From assembly GCA_000787465.1 (NCBI GenBank), contig JSYX01000465.1, forward strand, positions 1 to 28,190: a DNA stretch of 28,190 nucleotides. The letters run 5' to 3'. The DNA is from Thermomucor indicae-seudaticae (taxonomy: Eukaryota; Mucoromycota; Mucoromycetes; Mucorales; Lichtheimiaceae). How positions within the stretch are numbered: the stretch's first letter is position 1; each line of letters opens with the position of its first letter. The notes beneath the pieces are model-generated. The model was not told the origin of the DNA, made no database searches, and worked only from the letters and a program-made list of their open reading frames with translations. The position numbers were made by a program, and so were the translations under genes. This document shows positions 11,321-20,709 of this stretch, in pieces.

Positions 11321-12085
11321 ATGGTGAGTTCAACGAGGGATGCAAAAGTACTTTACTTTGTATGCTAACGCGGTTTGTTTTTTGATTTAAGGCAGAGCAG
11401 CTTACTGAAGAACAGATCGCCGAATTCAAGGAAGCCTTCGCGTTATTCGACAAGGATGGAGATGGCGCCATTAGCGCCAAGGAACTAGGAACAGTCATGC
11501 GTTCACTCAACTTGAATCCTACCGAGGCTGAAATTCAGGATATGGTTGGTAACAAGCACTTTACGTGCCCCCTTTACTCGTTTAGTTGACGAAAGGAAAA
11601 TAGTTGAAAGAACTTGGCACCGACGCTAGTGGTTCGATCGACTTTAGCACGTTTTTGTCACTGGTATCGCGGTAAGTTCAAGCAAACAACTGAATGACAG
11701 AACGCAACAACTGACGTTGTTATGATAGGAAACTGAAAGATACCGATTCGCAGGAAGAGATCCTTGAGGCATTCAAGGTTTTTGACAAGGACGGCAACGG
11801 CTACATTTCCGCTGCTGAATTACGCCATGTCATGACGACCCTGGGTATCTATTCTTAATTTGTTGTCATCGGAAACAAAGTGTATGCTCACCAACTTGTC
11901 TATTCCAAGGCGAGAAATTGACGGACGAAGAAGTCGATGAAATGATTCGCGAGGCTGATGTTAACCAAGATGGACAGATCAACTACGATGAATTCATCAA
12001 GATGATGGTAAGCACAGAGATTTGTTCAATTATTGTTATCGTAAAATTGACTCTTCGGGGACGTCTATCGCAGATGTCGAAATGA
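11321..12085 (+). CDS. CMD1: calmodulin with degenerate EF-hand 2
   Basis: Calmodulin is a cytosolic Ca2+ sensor that activates kinases, calcineurin and other partners. Six exons, 11321-11323 (ATG alone), 11392-11544, 11604-11671, 11729-11844, 11910-12007 and 12074-12085, give 149 aa, exactly the usual length. The intron right after the start codon is a classical calmodulin intron position. EF-hand loops: EF-1 [14 protein letters not shown]-3 [12 protein letters not shown] and EF-4 [12 protein letters not shown] look able to bind Ca2+. EF-2 reads [12 protein letters not shown] in place of the usual DADGNGTIDFPE, so position 1 Asp is Gly and position 12 Glu is Thr. The ends are conserved ([17 protein letters not shown] at the start, MMMSK at the end, from the tiny last exon). 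It may be a diverged paralogue rather than the main calmodulin of the organism. Confidence 0.96.
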
Positions 12086-12112
12086 AGTAATAATTCAAGG
12101 CACTCTCTTTTC

Positions 12113-12118
12113 AATAAA
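12113..12118 (+). terminator. poly(A) signal of calmodulin gene
   Basis: AATAAA 27 bp past the calmodulin stop codon, on the plus strand, after a short T-rich stretch. Confidence 0.5.
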
Positions 12119-13537
12119 CCATTCACTTATCAGGAATGATCAATGATCTGGATGAAAGTCATGTGATCGGCATTCCAGCGATAACCAGGGAAAAATTGCT
12201 TATGCAGGCGTTTACAGGATTTGGCGTAAATGTGTATGACAGTTTGCAGTTGCAGGACACAGAATCTCGCGTTGTTCAAATCAAATTTGCGTATTCAAAG
12301 ACATGGAATTTGCGTGCATCATTTAGCATCCACTTCAAATAAGGAGAAAGCAAAGAAAAGCCTTAGAGTGTAAGCATCAACCCGTTTATGCTACAATGAC
12401 GTATTTGAAGAAAACAATAAGTAAAGCAATGCAAAAAAGATAACATTTGACAAGGTGTAATCAACCTTGAGGAACTTTCCATGCATTAAAGCATGAAGAA
12501 AACCTTACCTTGTCATGAACAGCGCTCGAGCCAGCGATCACTTGATATCGAATGGGGAATTCCGGGGTGATGGATGCTATACCATATAAGTTCTTTTACC
12601 TAGTAATGCTCTTAAAGTGTTTCAGTAGCTTTTAACGGATTTTTTACACCGGAGAGAACCAAGGGTACACGAAAACAAGGCGCAAAGCGGGCTTCAATAG
12701 CAAAATCACGCTGTTCGGTTTTGTATGGCCTGAATGCCAAAGATCTTTCGCCTTTTGTTGTAGCGTACGCGGCAGCTTGAAACGGATTGATCTCCCGTTT
12801 AGGGGCGTTGGCTGTAGGCTCAAGTTGCATCAAAGTATCGTCCATGGAGTGCTGGACGTTTTCGACGATGTTCGACCTATATATGTTGGCCGAAACCCGA
12901 CACCCCTCTTCAGCTCAGGACTTTTCGTCAGTAGCCTAAGAGTGATGTATTGATTAACTTATAATAAAAATATTCCTGAGACGCGTGTCGACCACTTTTC
13001 TTGAAGCTCCATTGTTGTGAAATGAATGTACAAGCCCCGGAACGCATTCGCGCAGCCAAGTCGGCAAACCAAATGTGCATCGTCATCAAACGTATATGCA
13101 GGTTTAAAGAGGCATAGCGTTTACCTGAAACGAGCAACAACCCTCGACTTCTGCAAGCTTTTTGCTAAGGCCCGTGGCGTCGGGGAGCGCACAGCACAGA
13201 CCGCCATCATATTGTACAAATCAGATGCAAATGCCTTAAGATTCCACACGGACTGGAGAAGAAGCAGACCGACACGCCGACTCTAACGAAGACCAACATC
13301 ATCAACCCAAGATGATGGAAGTTTGTCGAGGTGAGGTCCGCTGCTATCCCCATCACATGCGAGAAACGCAAGCAGTGGACGGAAGTGTTTGAACTGATAG
13401 CAACCCTCTATGTAAGCAGCTTTACTGCGGTTCACTGTCTAGCTGCTAACTCGGATCATTCTGTAGCTGCTGCTCAAAAAGCCAAAGAAAATGACAGAAT
13501 TGCTGGACAAACTCCAGATGATAGGAGGACTCTGTAA
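12119..13537. other. intergenic stretch without recognised gene
   Basis: About 1.4 kb with no protein I recognise. The longest open frames (12612-12845 minus, 13026-13286 plus, 13331-13537 plus; 68-86 aa) show no family motif, and I found no tRNA A/B boxes. A weak inverted repeat (TGACAAGG at 12448-12455 with CCTTGTCA at 12508-12515) encloses about 50 bp with a CATGC/GCATG stem inside. It could be decayed mobile DNA, but the sequence does not prove it. Confidence 0.4.
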
Positions 13538-13543
13538 TACGTT

Positions 13544-13673
13544 CTAGGGCTCGTAATTGGGACGGGTCCGCCCCATTCAATAACCGGGACAGCAGGTGTC
13601 CCAATTGACCCCAATTGACTGTCCCGACCGGGTCTCTGGTCGCACCACTGACCCGTCCTATTAAGAGCCCCAG
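13544..13673. mobile_element. MITE-like non-autonomous element with terminal inverted repeats
   Basis: A 130-bp segment whose ends are imperfect inverted repeats of about 24 bp: the left end starts CTAGGGCTCGTAATTGGGAC (13544-13568), and the right end (13650-13673) read on the minus strand starts CTGGGGCTCTTAATAGGACG. They differ at three positions plus a one-base gap. The same six bases, TACGTT, stand directly outside both ends (13538-13543 and 13674-13679), as a target-site duplication would. Inner inverted pieces (CCGGGACAG at 13584 and CTGTCCCG at 13619) make it a fold-back. It has no coding capacity. The superfamily is unclear; a hAT-like origin is possible but not shown. Confidence 0.75.
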
Positions 13674-13679
13674 TACGTT

Positions 13680-14417
13680 CATGTCTGTCTTGAGATCGCT
13701 TTGTACACTCCGTTATCTGCACCAACACAAACTGGCATTTGCATATGCTGATCTTTTTCCCTGATTTCCATTATGAATACACCAGGTTGATGGACGTTGA
13801 ATCGTTGCCTATGCCATAATGAGTTTTGCTATCCTGAGTTTGAATCATGTTGTTGATTGAATATCGTCGTCGCTGAACGTTTTTTTCATTGATGATTAAA
13901 CAGTAATGACACAGCTGAACAGAATCACTCGCCGCTTAATCACCGAAAAATGATCAAATTTCTTTCGCTTCTTCTCTTATGGTTCTTTCACGTCGAATCT
14001 TTATTCCTACTAGTGTCTGCTAGAAGCTTGTACCCAGAGGGTGTCTTCAAACGCAATATATAGTACGATGGAACAGCAATTTGTGCATAATGCCATCTAT
14101 CTGCAATCGTACCTGGCAAGCATATCTTAAAATAAGCACCTGCGTGGAAGCATTTTACGTCGGGTATGCAGATCTTGTCTGAAGATCACCCAAGAAACGG
14201 AGTTGAAACCGTTCTGCTTTCGCTTTCAAAACAATATGTGAACTTCTAACGCGCCCGAAGTGGAGTGATCGTCACCTCAAACACTTCTCCTGACGAGCGC
14301 GAAATCACTCCTGCCAAATGCAAACCTATTCTACTTATAAGCAAATCTGTCCACCTCACCAACGCAAACTGAGATAGGAACAGATTGATAACAGACAGGC
14401 TAAGAACTACCAATATA
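13680..14417. other. intergenic stretch downstream of the SUMO ligase gene
   Basis: About 740 bp, AT-rich, with no recognised gene, RNA or repeat apart from the poly(A) signal at its right edge. A minus-strand frame at 14246-14548 overlaps the 3' end of the SUMO ligase gene region and shows no family motif. Confidence 0.35.
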
Positions 14418-14423
14418 TTTATT
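14418..14423 (-). terminator. poly(A) signal of SIZ/PIAS gene
   Basis: AATAAA on the minus strand about 160 bp past the SUMO ligase stop codon at 14581. Confidence 0.4.
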
Positions 14424-14580
14424 CCATATGTACAGCATAAATTTGGAGAGAAAAAGCAACAGTTATTACAGTTTCCTAGACAGTAATCCATGTGCTTTTT
14501 TGACAAACACCGATCTTGATACAGAACATATATGTATGAACAATCCAATATTTACACGGAACTCATGGCGATTACTCAGA

Positions 14581-17035
14581 TTAACCGTCATCATCATCCT
14601 CGCGGTATTCAGAAAAGCTTGAAGCGTTCGACCAACTTTCTGACGTAGTCGATTCTGAGGTAGCAGGTTCTGAGATAGGAGGTTCTGATATGGCGGGTTC
14701 CGATATCGCAAGTTCTGATACGGTAGGTTCTGAAGCAGCAGGTTCAGATAGGTCTGATAGTTCTGACGATTCTGATGAGGTGAGTTCTGCACTACGGGCA
14801 AGAGATGGTGTTGAGTTGGCGGTGTGGTGTCGATCGGAGGAGGTGGTGGCCATGGGAGCATCAGATGATGGTTGCGGACCAGCCGCTGGTGGACTGTGTG
14901 TGGATGACCATGTTGGTGACTGAGGGTTGAAAGGAGGTATCACGTGCTGGGTAACAATAGTAATAGGAGTCGTAGTAGCAGTAGTAGCAGGCGTTATAGC
15001 AGCAACTGAGGTCGATGGTGCCGCTCGTAGTAACGTGGATTGAGATTCTTCTCCTTCTTCATCACTGCTCATGGTCAGATCGATAACTACTCTCTGATTC
15101 CTTTTGGGCGGCGGTACAAGACTATCATCGTCACTCGGCCTCTTCCTTGATGATGACGATGGGAGTGGTTGTTGTTGTGAAGACGTCTCTGCGTCCCTTG
15201 ACGTGGTTACTGCTCTCGTATTTACATTGGGCTCATTTACACCTGAAACATTGCTGCTGCCTTCCTGTGCTGTATGTTCGTCTTCATCGTCATCCAATAT
15301 CATGATGCTCTGTACTGACTGCTGCTGCTGCTTCTTATTAGTACTCGGTTCGTGTTGCGGATATGGGTCGTCGCCCGTCTCCTCCTCTGCTTCTTCTTTA
15401 ATGATCTGAAGTTGACCCTCAGGTGTTATACAGGCTTTCTCAACGTAATCAGGAATGTTCGCCAAAAGATCCGCGAAATAACCATCGACAGCTAGCTCAT
15501 CAATCGACTGGACCTTTCGATCACAAACGGGACAAGACCAGGTCGGCGTCTGTTCGTTCATAGTCAGAAAAGTGGCAGCATCAAAGCATTGTACGTGTTG
15601 ACACAAGGATGAACGGCACGGTACTTGGATACGGGTAAAACCAAGCTACAAGCAGTATGTGATGAGTATATCGTTATACTTTATTCAACGATAGATCGAT
15701 AGACATACCGGACACTTCATCGAAACAGTCTCTGAGCTCATCACAACATCTGCATCCTGAACTCGTTCCTGAACTAAAAACACTACGTTAGATCAAGCTT
15801 TCTATTCGATATATGTACCCTTTTCGCTACTCACACTTCATCAACACCTCTTCTTTTGGAATAAAGCGCTCCGTCGTCAACTTCTGCACTAGGGAGGGTA
15901 TACTCTTACGTCGAATCAGCACCACACAGAAAACATAAACCTAGAGAGGAAGAAGTTAGGCTTGCTAACAATTTTACACGCCAATAAAGCTGATCTGCTT
16001 ACCTTGGTAGTATTCACATAAAGAAACTCCATACTATTCCCCTCCCCTATTCTGCACATCCTCGTAATATCCTGCGGACTAATAGTTCCTGGCCTGTTCT
16101 TTCTCCCTCGTAAACGCTAAAAATTCGTGCGATTTTAGTAATGAATAACTGAAGACAAACTTTTGCTGTGCTTCCTTTACCTGTCCTGGGATGGTATCTC
16201 GGTTGATTCTGACTTCACAGACTTCAGGAAACTCAAGTAACAGGCCGTCATCCTGGCCATTGCCCGGAGGCTTGTATTCAGCACAGCACAAGCGGACTTC
16301 ATAACTTGGCCGGCCGTCTTCAGGAGCAGGTGGTTGTTGTAACAACAAGACTTGATGCGGGCTAAAATAAAAATTCGAAACAATCGAGTTTCGATGGTAA
16401 CCCGATGCTACATGATATAAACAGATTAATTTGAAGAAGAAAAGAAAAAATTGGCCCCAAAAAGGAAAGCAATCTCTTACCGGGCAAGAGCTTGGGAGGG
16501 ACCACGTACTCCAGCAACTCATAAAACGGGTCTGTCTTGAACCTGACAGACGCCGCGAGCCCACCAGCAACACCGCCAGCAAGAGCCTGCTCTGCCACGA
16601 TTTGCTGTCTTTGTTCTTTACTTAAACAAAACTCGTTGTAAACCTTCCCGTTGTGGAAGAGCCACTTCGACCTATAAAGAAAAAAGTGCATGTTAGGAAA
16701 GAAAAAGAACGAGGACACAAGTAACCATAGTTACTTGCCTGCCCATGGATTGTTCGTTTAGGATCCGTATTACGCGTTCAACAAGATCAGGTCGGTTGAC
16801 CTGGATCAAGTGAACCACGCTAACCTTGATCCGTTGTGCCAGAACAGGCTTGTTGCCCGTAACCAACATCCGCGGGACTTGCGGCAAGGCATTCATTTTT
16901 CTGATTATCGCCTTGAGATCAACGACCTTCAACCATTCCAATGGCTGCTGTAGATGCACTTCCTGTAATCAATGACAGTCAATGACGCGCCAACTTGTTT
17001 CAATTGCCAACACGAACCTGCTCGGAATGTTCCAT
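14581..17035 (-). CDS. SIZ1: SIZ/PIAS-family SUMO E3 ligase (SP-RING)
   Basis: Siz/PIAS proteins recruit SUMO-charged Ubc9 and substrates, mainly in the nucleus. Eight exons, 17035-17018, 16962-16739, 16671-16481, 16350-16181, 16116-16003, 15940-15835, 15773-15709 and 15645-14581, give 650 aa. Order: a SAP-like motif at about 10-45 (LEWLKVVDLKAIIRKMNALP); a PINIT domain at about 95-250 (FKTDPFYELLEYVV, RLRGRKNRPGTISPQDITRM, MEFLYVNTTK); the SP-RING with MKCPLGFTRIQVPCRSSLC, C311-x-H313, C316, then WSCPVC (C334, C337); and a long disordered tail with two likely SUMO-interacting motifs, SIMILDDDEDE (about 409-419) and VVIDLTMSSDEEGEE (482 on). The tail ends in SEP-type repeats and an acidic EYREDDDDG. 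The second intron is read as GC-AG because the donor AG|GCAAGT alone keeps phase. The exon 4 acceptor (CAAG|TC at 16351/16350) was also chosen by phase and is less sure. Orthology to yeast Siz1, Siz2 or S. pombe Pli1 is unresolved. Confidence 0.93.
14651..14755. repeat. 15-bp in-frame tandem repeat in the SUMO ligase tail
   Basis: About seven imperfect 15-bp units of the form GGTTCTGATATGGCG on the plus strand. On the coding strand they give pentapeptides such as SEPAI, SEPPI and SEPAT. The period is a multiple of three, so copy-number change would keep the frame. Confidence 0.85.
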
Positions 17036-18023
17036 AGTCAGGTGTTGTTGGAGGAGTAGAGCAAGCCAAGGTTGAACAAGCAGCCAGGTTGCAACTTTTT
17101 GCCCCCCTTATAAAATTTCACTGTTTATATAAGTGAAATTTCGCACTGCGCTCATGCAAAACAAAACGCCCTCTGGCAATATCAGTGATGCTCTCGACCA
17201 ACCGAAGCTCTAAATTAAAGTTCGGAGTATCTTTACCAACCAATGAGCTGCTTCAAATAAAATGCACCGAAGAACCTGCCAGACTGATAGCTTCAAATCA
17301 ATAACACTTGCCGTCTTTAATTAGAAAAGACATGATATAATACAGCTAACGATTTTTTGCTGAAAAGAACATTTTACCAAGATCTGCAAGCAAAAAGGGG
17401 AAAACGCCAGTGCATGTTACTCCTTTGTTGTGAGCACAAGCACATGTGTCTTGTCGTAAAGCCTGCTCCAAGGAGAGCAATTGTAACATTGTTTTTCTTT
17501 CATATGCTGCAGAATAAGTCCAGTAGGGCTTAGGGTGCATTCGCGCTTTTAAAGCTGCACGCCAACGGTTTGGTACATTAGTGATCAGTTTACTGCAGTC
17601 TCTTGGGGGATACACTTGTCGGAAAGAAACGTTGGTTAGTTGTTCATTTGAAAAATGTGCTTCCTCTTTACGACGGCGATGCGTCATCACGTTTTCGATC
17701 TGGGGACTATATCCAAGTATCTTCAGTTGTTATTAATCCTATCATCTTCTTCCACCAACGGGCCATAACCGCCCTTATTGAGAGGAACGCGCTTCTGCGT
17801 GAAGGATGTACATACTCTCGCCAGGCACGATTCACTAAACTTCAGGTCACTGCAAGTTCTGGTGCCAAAGACCAACTATTGTTCCCATTACCATCGTTTA
17901 TGAAACTGCCCTACAAAGGGGAACGCTTACCATACGTGATTGGATGCGGACATTTAAAATTTTTATTCTGGTGGTCTTCCTCCCAAGAAAACCAAACTTC
18001 ACCCTAAAGTTTTTCACAAAGCT
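17036..18023. promoter_or_regulatory. divergent intergenic region, SIZ/PIAS / NRP1-like
   Basis: About 990 bp between divergent start codons, presumably holding both promoters. It contains a strong hairpin at 17113-17141 (separate entry). An open frame at 17603-18007 (+) and one at 17346-17690 (-) carry no recognisable domain, and I do not call them genes. Confidence 0.35.
17113..17141. repeat. perfect 10-bp inverted repeat with 9-nt loop
   Basis: AAATTTCACT (17113-17122) and AGTGAAATTT (17132-17141) are exact reverse complements around GTTTATATA. It stands about 80 bp upstream of the SUMO ligase start and is preceded by a C-run. The AATTTCAC core also occurs in the pogo-type terminal sequences at 24.7 and 27.0 kb; a shared origin is only a suggestion. 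Confidence 0.8.
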
Positions 18024-20432
18024 ATGGATCTAACTGTGAGTTCAACGGATCGTAAACGCAAAGCCGAAGAAGAACTGGAACCGGTCTCTGGTCAAGAGGC
18101 CAAGAAACCGCTATTGGAAGAAGATGCACATCGGGATGCTTTACCAGAATCAAACGGTGCTGTCGATGAGCAAAAATCATCTGCGCAACCTGAAGAAGCT
18201 GACGTGGCATTGAACACGGCAGTAGTCTCGGAATCGATTACGGTTCAAGATAACGATAACAAAGACCAAGCGAAACGGGTGGACACTGACAACAACAACA
18301 ACAACAACAACATTCCGGCCGTCCAACCTTCATCAACTACGGCTGGTACGACTACTGCAAATACTACAACTTCTACAACTGGTACTTCCGCTGCTGCTCA
18401 AGCACCAGCGAGCACAAAAGCAGAAGTTACGGTTAAGCCGCAACCACCAGTAGATACAGTGATTCCTTTCGATAGGTTGATTGTACTTAACGTTGCTGCG
18501 ACTTGTGATGATAATACAAGCACTCCTCCTGGTGCTTTACACGTTACAAAGGTAAAGGCTTCTTTGTCGTTACTTTCTTCCTTTTTTATGTTGTATATAA
18601 CGTCATTTTTCTTGTTGAACAGGAGAATTCCGAAGTAATAGGTACGTTCTTCTTTTTTCTTTGTTTGTTGGTTTTATAAAAAAGGTGTTGGCGTTTTCTT
18701 TTTTTATGGATTGCAAACCGTGTGTATGTAGAGCTTTCATACGTGGTCATTGATGCGTCGAAAATGGTGGTCATTCATACGGAGCAGATATATGTGAAAC
18801 CGGAGCGTACACCTTTGACAGAGTATTGTACACAGGTGACGGGGATTACGGCGGATATGTTGGAATCAGCGGGGACCCTGGAAGTTGCGATCAAGAGGTT
18901 GGATGAGTACATTCGGAAGGAGATGGAAGGGAAATCGTTTTGCTTTGTGACGCACGGCGGGTGGACTTTGCGGATACAGTTACCGAGGGAGGCTCGTGAT
19001 AAGGGCATAGAACTACCTTCGTATTTGGCATTTTGCAGAATGTTTGATGTGAAGCAGGAAATTCAGCGCTGGCAGGTGCATCATCCGGAAGTGAGTCTAC
19101 GGTCCACGTCTTTAAAGGAGTTGTGCGAAACTTTCCATGTCGATCGGGTGACGGACGAATCCGCTGGACTCAACACTTGTTTAACCACGGTGAATGTGAT
19201 GCGATATCTGACCGGCTTCCGTCATCCGGATGTGTTTGTCCATCCCATTGATACCAATGCTGACCTCCAGCAGTTCAAGAAGGAAGAGTCGAAGGTGGTG
19301 CATTTGGCTGGATTACCCTATGAAGTGACTCAAGGGGAGTTGGAGGCCTGGTTTTCTTCAAATGGATTGCGACCGACCATGACCTGGATGATTCAACCCA
19401 CCGATTATTCGAAACCAAGCTTGTCCGGCTTTGTCGTGTTTCATGCACACAACGACGCCATGCGCGCCTTGTCGCTCAATGGTCGCTGTCTGGGTGACAG
19501 AGCGATTGAGGTTTCGCCGAGTAGTGAACGTGTGATAGAAGCCGCCGGGAGCATGCTCGCACCTTTTCCTGTTCAGCCAAAGAGCAGACCTTTACGACCA
19601 GGTGATTGGAACTGTCCCTCATGTGGATTTCATAATTTCGCTTCTCGTCGAAACTGTTTCAAGTGCAATACTGAATCGCCGAATGTGGCACCGCCACCAG
19701 CGGCGGCAGCAGCAGCTGCACCATCACCGATACCAGCACCACCACCAGCCCCTACTCATCCTCCAGTGTCCAATTTCGCAGCGGGTGACTGGATATGCCC
19801 CAATTACTCTTGCGGGTTCCACAATTATGCTTCGAGATTGCAGTGCTTCAAATGCGGCACCTACCGACCTCAAGGAGGGGATAGTGGCAGTAGTGGTAGT
19901 AGTAGTCATGCGCCTCCTCCACCGTTGCCGCCACCTGGTTATGGACGTCCGCATCATAACATCACTTTCCGTCCTGGCGACTGGTATTGCCCGAATCCAG
20001 CCTGCAACTTTCAAAACTTTGCTTCGAGAGCGACTTGTTTCCGATGCCACACTCCTAGTCCAACACCTCCGCAACGTCCTCCTTATCAGCCGCCGGTATA
20101 CGGGTATTCAAGTAGTGAACCGGGTTATGGGGCGGCAGGTCCAAACGTGTATGGTCAGAGCAGTTATCAAGCACCTCCGAGCAATAGTTATGGATACGGT
20201 CCTCCTAGTGGCGCTCCTTTCCGACCTGGTGATTGGTATTGGTATGTATAAAAAATTATGAATTGTTGGATTTGACAAGGTTCTCTGATGTTGCGAGCAC
20301 AGTCCTTCATGTAGTGCTCATAACTTTGCATCGCGGATCCAGTGTCTCAAGTGTGGAACAGGCAAGCCTCAACACAGTGCACCACCGACGGCATACCCAC
20401 CAGCGAATCTCGGAATGAAACGTAGGGTTTGA
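18024..20432 (+). CDS. NRP1: NRP1-like RNA-binding protein: pseudo-exonuclease, RRM, four RanBP2 zinc fingers
   Basis: Probably a cytoplasmic RNA-binding protein; yeast Nrp1, of similar layout and length, is a stress-granule protein of unknown biochemical role. Four exons, 18024-18551, 18623-18641 (19 nt), 18732-20241 and 20303-20432, give 728 aa. The N-terminal 145 residues are disordered with an Asn run. About 147-345 resembles the DEDDh exonuclease fold of the Eri1 type (FDRLIVLNVAATC, VIELSYVVID, TQVTGITADML, FVTHGGWTLR, SAGLNTCLTTVNVMRYL), but the acidic catalytic positions are replaced. An RRM follows at about 368-448 (VVHLAGLPYEVTQGELEAWF, SGFVVFHAHNDAM). Four RanBP2-type fingers, W-x-C-x2/4-C-x10-C-x2-C, start near 471, 531, 595 and 678. 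The fourth is completed only by the last exon (TG|T codon at the junction), which supports that splice. The fingers are separated by Pro/Ala- and Gly/Tyr-rich linkers. In other proteins such fingers bind single-stranded RNA. Confidence 0.85.
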
Positions 20433-20601
20433 GCTCAAGTTTGGCGGCGGGGTGGCGGCTGGGTGTTGTTGTGTTGGGTGGGCAGGACCTGACTCTATAA
20501 GCTTGGGCCGGATAGACCATGGGGGAATTTAGCTTGCATGCAGGAGAGAAAAAAGGGCGTGTCGTTTGCGTTACTAAAGAGACTTACTGCAGCTATTGTA
20601 A

Positions 20602-20607
20602 AATAAA
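20602..20607 (+). terminator. poly(A) signal of NRP1-like gene
   Basis: AATAAA on the plus strand about 170 bp past the NRP1-like stop codon, in the 277-bp gap shared with the convergent RFC1 gene. Confidence 0.45.
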
Positions 20608-20653
20608 AAGGAAGCTCGGTCCAATCTTTTTTTATGATAGAATGCTATACATA

Positions 20654-20659
20654 TTTATT
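20654..20659 (-). terminator. poly(A) signal of RFC1
   Basis: AATAAA on the minus strand about 50 bp past the RFC1 stop codon. It lies 46 bp beyond the NRP1-like signal, so the two transcripts probably meet or overlap here. Confidence 0.45.
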
Positions 20660-20709
20660 CCATGAAGCATATACTCGCAAAAAGGTATAGAGTAAGAGAG
20701 AGAAACAGA

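Noticed and set aside
12612..12845. Minus-strand frame of 77 aa in the gap after calmodulin
   Set aside because: Fairly balanced composition, but no motif, no splice partners that extend it, and no support beyond length.
12086..14580. tRNA or other structured RNA gene in the gene-poor stretch
   Set aside because: No sequence matching an A box plus B box pair (GGTTCGANTCC type) was found on either strand by eye.
14651..14755. Regular 15-bp repeats considered as a CRISPR-like array
   Set aside because: No unique spacers, a period of 15 bp, in-frame coding within a eukaryotic gene; an ordinary coding minisatellite.
17603..18007. Open frame of 134 aa upstream of the NRP1-like gene
   Set aside because: No recognisable domain, ends just before the NRP1-like start and lies in the expected promoter/5' leader.
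19602..20261. Open frame of 219 aa on the plus strand inside the NRP1-like gene
   Set aside because: Alternate frame over the zinc-finger region; the Cys pattern and splice junction support the other frame.
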